This document shows positions 1 to 12,120 of a stretch of 64,000 bases of DNA, in pieces. Positions within the stretch are counted from its first letter, which is position 1. Each line of letters begins with the position of its first letter. The notes beneath the pieces are model-generated. The model was not told the origin of the DNA. It saw only the letters and a list, made by a program, of their open reading frames with translations, and searched no databases. Both the position numbers and the translations under genes were made by a program. This DNA is from Quercus robur (lineage: Eukaryota > Streptophyta > Magnoliopsida > Fagales > Fagaceae): contig NC_065535.1 in NCBI RefSeq assembly GCF_932294415.1, forward strand, positions 84,775,862-84,839,861. The letters run 5' to 3'.

Positions 1-90
1 GAGATTTTGGTGAGAGTGAGAGAAGCTTGTGTGTCTGATGCTGAAGCTGCTACCATTGTTGCTGAGGTTTTGTGGGGGTCTTCACCTTGA
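1..90 (+). CDS. 3' end of an unidentified gene (partial)
   Basis: Frame 1 is open from the window edge and reads 29 codons to a TGA at 88-90, ending in ...VAEVLWGSSP. The composition (acidic and Ala/Val rich, likely helical) and the abrupt change to T-rich DNA just after the stop fit the last codons of a real gene entering from the left. The poly(T) run at 123-150 then lies in its 3' flank. I do not recognise the family from 29 residues, so no function is proposed. Confidence 0.55.
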   Translation, partial: EILVRVREACVSDAEAATIVAEVLWGSSP

Positions 91-120
91 AACTTTTGAT
101 TCAATTTGTTTATAGTAGGT

Positions 121-154
<34 letters not shown>

Positions 155-611
155 GTAATTATGTAAGTATTTTTTTTGAAGGTTGTAAAGAAATTGATGA
201 TTAAGTTGAATTGTTGATATAAGTAGTTGATTTAATTATGTCTATCACCTATGTTGAAATATCATGAGTGTGTGTGTTTGGAGGGGTTTAATGGATTAGA
301 TGGTAGTGAGTGTTCATGTGTTTGTGGTTCGTCTGTTGGGAGGTTCTAGGCAGAGTTTGGTCGGTGCAGAGATAAATATTATACATAAATATTAAAATAC
401 TACTATATAATTCATTAAAAAGATTTTTTTTTTCTTTTCTCGGGAAGGTTTTCTAGCAAATGGAAAGGGAGAAAAGTTGAAAAAATAAAAATGGCGACTG
501 AAGATTTTTATTTAGGGGGGAATCTTTTCTTGGCATATGCTGTTGGGCTAAAGCATATGATAATGATATGTTAATAATTATGGTATGACCTTTTTTTTTG
601 GATTACCAATA
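91..611. other. intergenic, T-rich, no gene seen
   Basis: AT-rich sequence with a 28-nt poly(T) run (123-150) and no convincing ORF. The 13-mer TTATGGTATGACC at 578-590 recurs at 1688-1700 on the far side of the next element. Confidence 0.6.
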
Positions 612-619
612 TTATGATA

Positions 620-1438
620 TAGGAATGGCAATGGGTCGAGTTCGGGTCGGATTTTTTGATACCCAAACTCGACCTACAGGTCCTTCCCTGTTATCCAGAT
701 CCGGCCCGTTTAATAAATGGGTCTTTTTTTTAGCTCCAAACCCGGCTTTTCGGGTCTCCGTGGGCCCCATCCAACCACTTTTGGGCCTAATCTGTGGCCC
801 AATCCAACCCAATCTTATTAAAAAAATAATAATAATAATAATAATAAAACCCAAACACAAACACAAATCAATCAACATTGTTATCAGTCTTGCTGAAATG
901 AGATTCTTAGACAAAAAATAAATAATAAATAAACACAAAAAATAGAAGAAACAAAACTTCATTTATCATCTATGGACAGATTTTTACATTAACACAACAT
1001 TCACTCCAATTTTTAAATGTTGAATCCTTAAACAAATACCCAAAAACAAAAACTACTTGAGAGAGGAAATGAACCAAAAAAAAAAAAAAAAAAAGAACCA
1101 AAAAAAAAAAAAAATGAAGAACTCAGACCACTAAAGCTTCATTGGTGGTGGTTTCAGCCATCAAAATCATCCCCGGGCTTTGCTTGACCTCAACACGACC
1201 AAGAGCCCCTCTGATCATCACATCTCTCTGCGATCTAACAATCTTGTGCTCCTTTGTGACAAAAACAGCAACCACCACGAGATCCGTGCTCCTCCACGAG
1301 GGTGAGGGTGGGTCGGTGAGTGAATGAAAGTGAGGGTGAGGATAAGATGTGAGTGTCTAAGTGAGAGTGAGAGTGAGTGAGATGAGGTGGGAGAGGTGGC
1401 TGAGTTGAGAGAGAAATGAGTTTTAGGTTAGGGTTGTG

Positions 1439-1486
<48 letters not shown>

Positions 1487-1687
1487 AGGTTTTTTTGTAA
1501 TTTTATATTTATGCTAACCGAGTTGGGTCGAGTCGGGTCGAAGTTCAAGTTAAGTTTTTGCCAAAACTCGGACCCGACCCAAACCCACTTCGGGGTTTTT
1601 TTTTTAAAAAAAAAAAAACAAACCCGACCCTATTCTTTATCGGGTCAGGCCAGGTACTCGAGGGTCGGGCATAAATTGCCATCCCTT
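620..1687. mobile_element. non-autonomous hAT-like element
   Basis: The left end reads TAGGAATGGCAAT and the right end is the inverse of AAGGGATGGCAAT, 11 of 13 matching, the typical terminus of plant hAT-type MITEs. The adjacent 8-mers TTATGATA (612-619) and TTATGGTA (1688-1695) agree at 7 of 8 positions, the size of a hAT target duplication. The termini continue inward as partly inverted GGGTCGGGT-rich sequence. The interior is AT-rich with poly(A) runs and an (AT)n(GT)n microsatellite near 1439-1486. No transposase is seen, and the overlapping short frames here are by-products of the inverted repeats. Confidence 0.65.
1439..1486. repeat. (AT)n(GT)n compound microsatellite
   Basis: About 11 AT dinucleotides run straight into about 12 GT dinucleotides inside the hAT-like element. 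Confidence 0.9.
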
Positions 1688-1700
1688 TTATGGTATGACC

Positions 1701-4643
1701 AAAGTCACCAAACGCGTGCGCGCGAGAGAAAGAGGCCAAAGCAATCATAAGACTTAAACAACGGAGGAGTTCTTACTTTGGAATATAAAAGAGGATTAGG
1801 CCACTAATAAAGAGGAAGTCGTCGACTAAACAAATTTGACATTTGTTGATTTGGTATGTTGTTAGTAGAAAGTAAAAAAGTAATGTAAGTGAATTTTTAG
1901 ATAAGAGCCATCTATAAGCTTGCCATATCAATCGATATCAAAAAATGTTATCAAACTTTTTGTATATGTAGCATTGCTCACTAAAAAAATGTGAATATTT
2001 TAAAAATGACAACTTATTTATATAAATAATTTGCAAAATAACATTTTGTTTGAGAAAAAAGAGTTTAGCATTTTAGGAAAATTAATTAACATTCTAGAGG
2101 TGAATCTAACTTATTATAAATCTAATTGTATGAGTCTTGTTCTTCAAATACTAAATAATTATTCAAAACTCTGACACTTCATTGCAACTTGCAACTTATA
2201 GTTTCAAACCAAATAAAGAAACAGATTAAATGGCAGAGAGAATAAAGAGATGTTAAGAGTGAATTTTTTTTAAAGGCAAAGGAAGAAAATAACAAAAATT
2301 AATTTAAAGAAAAAGTTAATAGATAGGGCATAGTTATTAAATCCGGACCAGACGTTGACCTAGTTTATAAACCGGGTCACTGGTTCAACCAGTAGATCAA
2401 CAGTCAAACCACAAGATCAAATAAAAATATTTTTAAAATGAAATATATATAAACAAAAGAAGAGTTTTTTTTTTTTTTTTTTTAAAGACTTAAACTTAAA
2501 GCAATAAACAAATAAAGCCCAAAAAATATAAACAAAAGAAGAGAAAAAAAGGTTTAAGCAATAAGTTACATTGCATATTCTGATATACTCATACCTACGT
2601 GCTAACTAGCTTCGTGAAATTGAAAAGTGCATTTATTTATTTAGGTTTTTGCTTATTTAAACTACCATATTATCACATATTAAATAATAAAGAAGTCAAT
2701 GAGATTGACATTTTTAATATAATTTTACACAATTTACAAACCCAACTGGGTTAATAAAACCCAGCCGGGTCACACGGTTTGCTTATAACCTGCCAATTTT
2801 ACCAGTTTTGACTGGATTTTATGCACATCTGATTCAATTGATGACCTGAACCAATCTATGTGTTGGGTCACCGAATTACTCTTCCAATTAGAAAATATTT
2901 TTAGAAACACTATATGAGAAAAGAAAAAAAGTAACTTATTTTTTTGGAGTCCAAATTTGGGAAGGATTGGGTGTAAAAACCATATTTTACAATATCTAAT
3001 AAAATATTGTCACATCAACATTTTATTTAAAATTCAATACATTCTACTACACCTAATAACATCTCAATAAACTCTCAATTTGATTGGATTTATATATGAA
3101 TATTAGAATGATTAGGTGTGGTTGTATTTATTCTTAAATATGTGATAAGATGATATGACATATTGAAATTAAAGGGGTAAACATGAGTTTTACACCACAT
3201 CTTTATAGAATTTAATCACATTTTTTTTACCCTTTTTTATATTTCTCATAAAAGTGGTATTAAAATTTTCTTAAAATGATTAATTAACAAATGTTCTAAA
3301 AGCACCAGACCCTTAATTCAAATACTAGAAAAGTGTGGGGCAATCATTATTCTATCAAATTTCAAACTTCTCGAACCCTAAAACATCTCTAGGTTTTGGA
3401 GTTATATGGAAGCCATCGCACTTATCGAAGAAGAGAATTGGAAGATCGGTGGAAAGAATGGTCACTAGAACTAGAAGGAGGGGGCAGCAAATTTGCAATA
3501 GAAGGCACAACTCGCAATATATTGATTGAGCAAGAGAATTAACGAATTTCAACATATGAGACACTTTCCAAAGAGAAAAGAGCGTGAAACAAAACTAATC
3601 AAAACTTAAAAAATTGGAGCAATATACAAGTGTGGAATTTTTAAAGAATAGTTAATCGAATCCCGGGGGTGGAGAAGTCCAGACATCCAAGCTCTTATAA
3701 TTACACTTACAACTTCCCAAGCAATTTTATGTACCAAGTAGACTTACTGGATATCCCTAGCAATTGTAACGGGTCAATGGTTTATTTGATTTTCGATTTT
3801 CCAATGTACTACTGCTCCTTAGTCAGTCACTATCATTTTTTGGCATTAGGGCCACAGGCATCCACTTTTGGCAAACGCTCCTGGTAATTACAATCTATGA
3901 AAATGAAATTCAAGTAATTACAATTTTAAGTTTTCCCCACTTTAAAATTTGGTTAATTTTCACATATCAGATCTTTACCTATATAGCACAACTGCACAAG
4001 CGTGGTCCATAAAGTATTGTACATTTTTTTCCAATCCATACCAAAAGACAAACTCGGAAAAGAAGCATAAGACAGAATTATGTTGATGTGGAAACATAGA
4101 ACGTTACCAACTAACCAATTCTTAAGCTAATATTTGATGGTTTGTGCTGGTCTCCCTCATGATGTTTACGACTTTACATTGGTTTGGTGACCTACGCAAT
4201 TATGATTAGGTTGGAATTTATTTGGGCATTATTTGGGCATACTAGGAGGGTGGCTTACACAAGCTAAAGTGTGTGAACGTCTTTGACAAGTTAAAGTGCG
4301 AGAGACTGAGACATTATCATGGTGGAGCTTGATTGGAATAGTTTTCATGACCAGTCAACTCGGGCCTAGGGGTCTAGATTAGAGATGCATCTCCATCTAA
4401 AAAATTACTAAAATGATTGCTTATTCAATGTTATTCACTTGCTGGTTTAATTTATGGTCCATAAAGGCCACGACCGATAAAAGCTACACAAACAAGAAAT
4501 TCCCCTTTCCCCTGTCCATAAGGCCACAATTCCTCTCAATTGATAAAGACATGGAAAAGGTCTTTGTTCCAAGTTTCTAGTTCCAACTTAGTGAGAGTGA
4601 TGTGAAGTGAACAAGCAAGTGAAGTAGAGTCACTGCATATAAA
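1701..4643. other. intergenic, no gene; a decayed repeat at about 2336-2890
   Basis: AT-rich DNA with scattered stops and no ORF of note. Between about 2336 and 2890 there are GC-richer ends with related words (ACCGGGTCACTGGTTCAACC near 2371, CAGCCGGGTCACACGGTTTG near 2762) around an AT-rich middle. That resembles an old MITE, but clean termini and a target duplication are not visible. Confidence 0.45.
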
Positions 4644-4696
4644 CTTGCTCAGGTTTTTATCCAAAAAAAAAAAAAAAAAAGACCTTACTCAAGTTT
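4644..4696 (+). mobile_element. tail-only retroinsertion (TTATCC-A18)
   Basis: Imperfect 13-bp repeats CTTGCTCAGGTTT (4644-4656) and CTTACTCAAGTTT (4684-4696), 11 of 13 identical, flank a 27-bp insert made of TTATCC, 18 A and GAC. It fits an old retrotransposition event in which almost only the tail was copied. Confidence 0.5.
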
Positions 4697-4969
4697 GATG
4701 GTGAAGGATTCTCTCTTTATTGTTAAAAACAAAAACAAATACCAGAAAAATGAATCCTGCTCTAATCATACCTCAGTAGAATGTGGTCAATTTTATATGG
4801 AGCTTTATTGTTCCTTCTCTTTTGATTAGTGCACTAAGTTTAGAAAGTACCAATGCCAAATGCTACGCTTGAAAAGCTGGAACATGGCATATTGCAAAGA
4901 CGTCCTGAAAACTGGTGACTATAAGTTAGTTATTTGAAGTCATGCTCAGATTCCAACTATTGCATGTTA

Positions 4970-5323
4970 GGTTATAGAACTTGGGTTTGACAGGATGATC
5001 TTGGAGGGTGACTCTGAGACAGTTATCAAGGCTATTCTTGGTGACTATATGGACTGCTCTTATATGGGTCATGTACTGCAGGATATTAAGTTCTTGTTTT
5101 CTAGTTTTTCTTTTATTTCAGTCAAGCATATTCATAGGGAAGGGAATTGTGGTGCCCACAAACTTGCTAGACGGGCTATTAGAGATCCTTTTCTTGTCTA
5201 GATGGAGGCTGTTCCTCCAGATATTTTTGATGTTTATCAACTTGATCTTTTGAGGATGCATTAATAAATTATTAACCCAAGGGGGTTGTTTCTCAAAAAA
5301 AAAAAAAAAAGGTTATAGAACTT
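4970..5323 (+). mobile_element. 5'-truncated LINE insertion with perfect target duplication
   Basis: GGTTATAGAACTT occurs at 4970-4982 and again at 5311-5323, flanking a 328-bp insert (4983-5310) that ends GTTTCTC followed by 16 A. The insert encodes the end of an RNase H-like domain typical of plant L1-type LINE polyproteins (MILEGDSETVI near its start, then HREGN and HKLARRA), interrupted by a TAG at 5199-5201. This is an insertion truncated at its 5' end by target-primed reverse transcription. The perfect repeats suggest it is fairly young, and it is non-functional. Confidence 0.85.
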
Positions 5324-5379
5324 CTGAAATCCATTTCACTGCACTAATAAAAAAGTCAATAAGAATTAAGAGCAAGCAT

Positions 5380-5490
5380 AGCTTCCATCCCTAGCCCTGG
5401 CTAACTAATACTAACATCGTAGATTCATAGTCAAAGGCTTCCACCCCTATCCCTGGCTAATTAATACTGACATCATAGTCGAAGATGGAT
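5380..5490. repeat. imperfect tandem duplication, about 60-bp unit
   Basis: GCTTCCATCCCTAGCCCTGG...CATCGTAG is followed by GCTTCCACCCCTATCCCTGG...CATCATAG. These are two diverged copies of one unit in intergenic DNA. Confidence 0.7.
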
Positions 5491-5596
5491 AGAGAAAAAG
5501 TCTAGAATTATTGAAAATGATCATTAGGTTTGGTAAACATAACAAACAAAGCATCATGAAGCTCAACAACATTTATTTCTAATTTTTCGATTTAGA

Positions 5597-5691
5597 AAAA
5601 AAAAAAAAAAAACATATATATATTGGTTACTTTTTTCTTCTTTTTTGGTGGTGGGGGGGGGGGGGGGGGGTGGGTAGGGAGGGTGTAGGTT
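5597..5691. repeat. poly(A) then long G tract
   Basis: A 17-nt A run is followed by a T-rich stretch and then by GGTGG and a G run of about 20 (about 5646-5670) continuing as TGGGTAGGGAGGGTG. The G runs could form a G-quadruplex. The following GGTTTCGAATCTCG resembles a tRNA-type B box, so a SINE head is possible but not shown. Confidence 0.6.
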
Positions 5692-6120
5692 TCGAATCTC
5701 GAACATCCATTAGAAATGTTGGGATGAGCCAGTCGGTCTAATTTAAGAATTACCAGAAAGAAAAAAGATAAGGGGAGAAAAACCCTCATCTTCTATGATT
5801 TTCTGTACAGTTATTACCTCTTGATTTAAAACATGTGTGGCCAAGGCTATCAGCTAGACTGGATACTTGCAGTGATATGAAATTGAGAACCCTGGTTTGA
5901 TGGCATAATAGTTACAGCTTGCTAGATTTCCTTGCCATACTTCCATTGTATGCATCTTACACACAAGGAATAATATCAAATAGCCACTTAAAAATGCCCA
6001 TGTCTTTCTTTCCTCCTCACGAGCAAAAGGTCCATGCCTTAGTTCCGCATATAGATTGATTTGCCACTACAGAATCCTCTCAAGACCAAAACTATCTAGC
6101 AGCAAAACAGCATCAGCTAA

Positions 6121-9100
6121 TTATCCACTCTCTAATGTTTCCCTACTTCTACTCTCAATTGCCTTTCTGCGTAGTAGAGCCTTGAAAATTGTGAAGGCTG
6201 CAACCAGAGCAATCTGCAAATGCTCAGAGCTACTTGTTTTTATGCAAACCTGTCCCATTTTGCGACTATTTAAATTGGCATTAACTGATACTCTCAAGCC
6301 TCTGCTCATCCGGAATTCAGACTGTATGCTTCCACCTAAAACCATTTCTTTGTTGAAGGAGAGGATTGTCATTGTCAGACTGACATTATCATTTCTCACT
6401 GGGTAGTCACTCCCTCTTAAAGTAGCTTCAATATTCCCACCATATGCCACTTGTCCAGAACCCCCCATTCGCCCAGCATTCACCATAAACTTCAACCTAT
6501 TCCCCACTATTATGGTATCTTCAAGCTTGGCACCAACATAGCAATTGTTCCCAAAAGATGTCAAAGAAAGTCCACAATCAGCAACGCTCTGCTTCAGGTT
6601 CCTCAACTTTGTGTTGCTATGAACTGTATATATCATATCCTTACCAGAAGATTGAACATCAAGACCAACAGAATAAGTAGGCCCTTTGGGATCTGTGTAA
6701 GCTGCACCACACTCCGACTGGATACTGAAATCCTGCTTGTCCTTGCTCATCTGTCCTGTGACTGAGGCAAAGACATTCCTATTTAGTTCCAAAGCTGATT
6801 CAAGGCTTATTCCATCGAAGCCCACATCATGATCCCACCCTTGGGGATCAAGAACAGGTCTCACAAGCCACTGATCACCTGTGACAAGGCAACGATATCT
6901 ATGTACAAGGCAATCCGAGTCAAAACTTGGGGGAACTGCCATATCTGGTAACAAAACGGCCTCTGGAGACACCTGCTGGCTATCGGAATTATCATCATTC
7001 ACCAAATTTTCCTCTTTGGAAAGCCTATTCTCCCTTCGCCTCTGATAATCTTCCTTCAACTGTTTCTTCAGATAAAGGATTTCCCGATAATCCAGCTCAT
7101 CAAGATAGTCTTTTTTCTGTGAGTTCGTCAATCTCTCAAACTGAGATTTTTTCAGGATTCGGATTGAAGGTAATTGATCATATTCATCTTCTTCCTGCGT
7201 GTCTAAAAGTGAATTCTCATCAATTTCATCATCCATTCCATTTGGACTTGATATAGAGCGATGTCGTAGAAGAGATGAGAGAAGATGGGGCAGAGAGGGC
7301 AGCCGGGCAGTACTTAATGGTCCCAGTTCAATGCTGTCTTGAAACTTCAAGAGGGAATTGACATCACTCAGAACTTTAGTACAAATGCATAATAACAAGA
7401 ATTGAGATTTCCAAACCTGTCCATTTGGAAGTACTTTTTCCCCCATAATGTTTTTCTTACATTGAGGATGGTTCTCTACCAAAAGGACAGGGTTTTCAAG
7501 TCTTGAGTCAGACACTGCCTGGTGTATATAGTGCTGCACCAAATCTGTACATTGGGTCACATATGACTCATAGTTGACAGGATAACCATTGGGACCTTCG
7601 GGCAGATCTGAGGAAGAGTGGGTCATTACAAGGATGGTGTTGAACCAAATTGCAGTACCAAAAACTTCAGTTATAAGCCTCAAAATAGGGAAATCGGTAA
7701 AGCCCATGTTGATGACATCAAGGCGTTCAAAGTACAAAACAATATCTGGCGGTGATTTTTTTATGAATTTCTTCACAGATAACAAAATCTTCTTATTTCT
7801 TCTCACATTACTGGAAGAAGAAGGCAAAAGACCAGGGGTATCGATCACAGTAATTTTAATCCCATTAACAGTTCCTGCAACCTCTTGGATGCGATCAGTG
7901 GCTGGTTGAAATGCATCAGTCACAGTTTTCATTTCTTCAAATAAAGAATTTATGGTAGCACTCTTGCCAACCCCTGTTTTGCCTAGGACAAGTATTCTAA
8001 ATGAGAAATCCAATTCACGCAGGCCAGCTGCCTCTTGTTCTGCTGCAACTGCTTTGGCTCTATTGCTTCCAAGGTTAACTCTTTTCACATCTGATTCCCC
8101 AGCTTGTATCAAGGATGCTAGGTGTATCCGATATAAAACTTTTGCAACCAGAAGATTTTCCTGTGACAGCCCAAGCCTTCGGAGAAGGCGCAAAAACTTT
8201 ACTTGGAGATCCTCAATCTTCGCCAATGGATCCATCTTTTTTTTATTAGAGCCATGAGGGTAGGAGTCTTGAACAGAATCCTGCTGCAGGGAAGGATTAT
8301 GCTGATGTTCATGATTACCATAAGAAGCACGTGATCCATCAGGAAGTACTGGTGGTGCAACCAAACTGGCTGTGTGAGTTGAACCTAACAAGTGACAAGA
8401 CAATAAGCGACCTCTCTGATAAAATGCAACAAGATAAGACAAGTTCAAATCTAAGATTGGGAATTGGTTTCCAGCATTGGAAGCAAATATTCATCAATCT
8501 TGCAACTAAATAGTCAACATTTCATTGCCTGGAGATCTGAGACCTGGATATACAATAATGATTTTAGTTTTGCAGAGAATAATGATAGACCCAATTCAGT
8601 CAAACAATTTACTACAACTCACCTAAAACTCCATCTATATCAAAATTAACCTTAGCAATTAATCATTGCAACAAGTTGACATAGTGATTCTTATAGTGAT
8701 CTCAACTATATATACTGACAGGAGTCCATTTGATCAATACAAAGGGACCAAATTGAACCAAAAATGGCCAGAGATTGTTTAACACAGTATTTATGACATT
8801 TACTTCACCACTTAGTGCTAAACTGATATAGTCAAAGAAAAAATTTAAACAATATGGAGCTGGATTATTAAGTAACTATCCTTTCCAATTACAGTTCTTC
8901 ACCTTTCCTTCAACAGGTTTCAGACAACCAAAGGCTAAGCCTCCTGTCATGTTGATAAGTCCCTTTAAAAAATATAATGTCAATGAATAAACTTTTGCAA
9001 CCTTCATTCCCCCATTATTTAAAATGATCAGTTCTCTCATGATAAACTCCAAAAATGTATCTTTACAGCTATTGCCCAGGAAAATCTAACAGTCTCCTTA

Positions 9101-9531
9101 GCAAATTTTACCACTATCATCTCTAAAAGTTGATCTTTACTTTCTCCATCCTTGCCATCACAAATGAAGTGTATCAACAATTCCAAGTTCAAATCACAGA
9201 AGCTTCTGCAAACATGAAAAAGTGAGAAATGGGGAGGCTTTCTATGTAAGGGATTGGTCTTTCTTCTTTTCAAAAATTTTCTTCTCTCCTATAATAACTA
9301 AGTAGACTGGAAAACATGAATTGTGTGTGTATCTATAATTATTCTAACTAAAAAATCAATGCTTGAACATACACAAAAAGGGATATAATAGGGCAAGGTA
9401 ATACCTTGGTCATCAAGTTCTTCATCAAGACGTCCCTCGTTAAAAAAACTGTCACTGCCCGATAATGGTCTAGATGAGACCAATGACATGGATACTAAAT
9501 GAGAAAAAACCCAATCCCTAATACTCTTCAT
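6121..9531 (-). CDS. TOC90: TOC90, chloroplast preprotein import receptor GTPase
   Basis: Toc159-family GTPase of the chloroplast outer envelope, which receives precursor proteins as part of the TOC translocon. The chosen model has two coding exons: 9531-9405 (MKSIRDWVFS...) and 8384-6121, joined by a GT-AG intron (donor CAAG/GTATTA, acceptor TGTTAG/GTTC) that restores a Gly codon. This gives about 796 residues, close to Arabidopsis TOC90 (about 793). The P-loop GKTGVGKS lies near residues 177-184 and DTPG near 224-227. The C-terminal membrane-anchor (M) domain follows, starting around the DEYDQLP motif. The long acidic A domain of Toc159/132/120 is absent, which is the hallmark of TOC90. An apparent Met-initiated extension at 8448-8385 is intron read-through and is excluded. 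No broken residue is seen in the GTPase motifs. Confidence 0.95.
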
Positions 9532-9922
9532 CCTGCACTAATTCACAACCAATTATCATCATCATCTGAATTGCTGTTAACAAGAGACCAAAAGAAGCTC
9601 AAGCATATCTAAAACGCACTCCAAAACATATAACCACCACGGAGCAAGTTTTTAAGAACTAATAACAAGAAGTTTTATAAATTCAATGGCAACATTTTAT
9701 GACAGAAACATTATAAACCATAAATCAAACCGCACCCATGGTTCATCCAATCAAACAATTAACAAATGCATTACGACTCACTTTCGGTATGAACGAAAAA
9801 TCATCCAATATCTACTCAAAACTTTTTTTTTTTTTTTGGTTTTCCTCCCCAACCGGAAAATAGAAAAACTTAAACCCCGAATTCCCTTTTACATTACTTT
9901 CCTTGGAAAAGCATTTCCACAC

Positions 9923-10440
9923 CTGTTGTGATCCATTCATCAAGAGCTGTCTGCATGCAAAGTTACATAATTAATACAAAACCCCATTCTCCAAATTATA
10001 GTTCTATGCTAAATTTCCCATTAGTAAATTAGTTCAATCTACAATTTTCTGAAACTGAAACTTAAACATCAAATTTATAAAGCTAGCTAGCTCCTAGTAA
10101 TGCTGCTAAGACAAAAACTGAATTGGTACTATAAAATCAGTTCCACAATTCAAAATCAAATCCAAACAAACTATTAGAAAAGAAAATGGAGTACCTGAAA
10201 TGTAAAGAAATTTTCGAAGTCAAAAAGGCTGAATGGGATAGTAGGAGCTCCTTCGAGAAAAAAAAAAAAAAAAACTATACTAGAGCTGTGAAACCCTAAT
10301 TGGAGACCCACGAAGGCATTTGGGTACCCGATTCAGGACCCGAAACGAGGGAAGCCCACGTGTGCGGTGGTGAAAACGAGGAGCGGACGAGGTTGCAGAA
10401 CAAGAAGGAAGAGATAAGACAGAGAGATAAGGACTTTTGT
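9923..10440 (-). promoter_or_regulatory. TOC90 5' leader: untranslated exons and G-box
   Basis: Upstream of the ATG exon (acceptor at 9533, TGCAG/GATG) a 28-nt exon is bounded by good splice signals: acceptor GCATGCAG at 9951-9953 and donor CAACAG/GTGTGG at 9923/9922. A further leader exon probably ends at 10195 (TTTCAG/GTACTCC). CACGTG (G-box) lies at 10357-10362 and a CT-rich transcribed-looking strand runs toward 10440. The 28-nt exon carries two ATGs. If it is spliced in, one is in frame with the main start and one opens a short overlapping upstream frame. Exon calls are from splice signals only. Confidence 0.45.
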
Positions 10441-10449
10441 TTGTGTGTT

Positions 10450-11267
10450 TAATCGGTCTCTGTGTTTGTGTTTTGTGCTTTGTGTGGTGGTTTTGTTTGG
10501 TGAACTCTGGTTGCGTCCTAGATGCTAGGGATAAGACAAAAAGAAGCCCGGATTTTTGTCAAATGACACGGAGGGAGAGAGGAATTGAGTATGTTTAGAA
10601 CCACTATGGAGTTAGGTTATGATCTTGCCATGTGGCAAATAAGAGTCATCATATCATACAAATGATTTATGGATTGAGATTAGGTGCACCTGATGCAATT
10701 GTAATCAATGATTGAGATTGAATATTAAAAAAAGTAACTTTCAATCTCAATCATTAAATTAAATATATTAAAAGGAAGTAAAAAAAATTTTAAATGTACA
10801 AATATAAACCAAGAGCTAGAAGAAGGAAAAATATACAATCCAATACAATACAAATGCAATTCAAACAATCCAATAGCAGTAAAATAAAAAATAAAAAACC
10901 ACACCCATCATAGTATAATACAAATATAGGAGGAACAACGACAAGATTGAGTTGTGGATGGAGAGTCAAAACCTTTCATAGTCTGTTTGGAATCCGCTTA
11001 TTTTGCTGAAAGTACTGTAGATAAAGGTAAAAGTTAGCTGAAATAGTACAGTGGGACCTATGATTCTATGAATAGTACCAAAAAGTGTAGTGAGACTCAT
11101 GAACAGTAGCAAAAATAAGCTGAATAGTAAAATAAGATCGTTTTTTAATTTAAAGCGAAACACACACTTAGTGTTGAAAATGAATGACGAACAAGTGATT
11201 TGATAGAGCAATTGCGAACGAGACAATTATTTTTTTGGGCTAAAAAGGATAAATGGATTGACAACTT

Positions 11268-11335
<68 letters not shown>

Positions 11336-11763
11336 CAATCAACAAATTAATCTAAAGGGGAAGAATGAAACAAATCAAGTATATATGTATGTGAATCAAA
11401 AGTTAGATTAGGTTAGGTTTTCTGTTATTTTCCCCTAAAACCTAGTATCTACCTATTTGGTGATATAATATGTACAAAATAAATAAATTATAAATTGGAT
11501 ATGTATATAATAAAAAAAAAGATTATTTTTATATATAAATAGCATAAATATACATTAAATAAAAACAAATATATACACGGTTGGGGTAGGGCGATGCAAA
11601 CTAAACCCATCCCCAACCCATCAATATTTTTGTCATCTCAATATTTACTAGAATACTCGATTTATCTTAAACTTAAAATCTGATTTTGATCACCCTCCCT
11701 AGTTGAAACCACTAACCCATCGGAACTAACCATTTCAATAGAGATAATTGAGTTTTCAGATCT
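10450..11763. other. intergenic with a probable MITE remnant at about 10980-11165
   Basis: No gene is seen. Around 10980-11165 the words GTTTGGAATCCGCTTATTTT, GAATAGTACCAAAAAGTG and AACAGTAGCAAAAATAAGC form an internally repetitive, MITE-like unit. Its right end, GCGAAACACACACTTAG, is weakly inverted to the left. Target duplication is not certain. Confidence 0.45.
11272..11333. repeat. (GA)n microsatellite
   Basis: About 30 uninterrupted GA units. Confidence 0.95.
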
Positions 11764-11768
11764 ATGGT

Positions 11769-12053
11769 TATGCACGCCAAAGACAAGGCTATTGGGTTGG
11801 GCCTCTCTCAGGCTCACATTCTATTTATATCGTGGGCTTGAGTTTCCTACTTTGGGTTGTTCTCAACACAGAGATTCAACGAATTTTTCTCCCTCTCTCT
11901 CCCAATCTTCAATTTTCTCTCCAACCTTTCAACAACCCCCTCTTCTCCTTTGTCTTCTCATATTTATAGTCCAATGAGTAGTGGGGAGTCATGATTACTC
12001 TTGTGGTTAGTGGTACAAAAGGACCAATGTCGTTACTGCTAAGTGGATGTTTA
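11769..12053 (-). repeat. 3' LTR remnant (285 bp aligned)
   Basis: Aligns base for base with 20689-20973 at roughly 93-95% identity by eye. It includes the TATAAATA box (inverse at 11961-11968). The expected TG end reads TA (TATGCACGCC against TGTGCGTGCC). The homology stops abruptly at GTGGATGTTTA, and the distal 366 bp of the right LTR is absent. Confidence 0.88.
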
Positions 12054-12120
12054 AAATAAGGATTCGTAGGGTTTCCCACTCCCTAATTATTATATGTCAT
12101 TTATTTCACCCTTCGGCCTC

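Noticed and set aside
5592..5789. 65-codon minus-strand frame with poly-Pro, poly-Lys and poly-Phe
   Set aside because: Translation of homopolymer runs.
6056..8257. Several plus-strand frames of about 100 codons
   Set aside because: Antisense shadows of TOC90.
8385..8448. N-terminal extension MNLSYLVAFY of the TOC90 frame
   Set aside because: It lies upstream of a good splice acceptor. The exon at 9405-9531 supplies the conserved N-terminus in the right phase.
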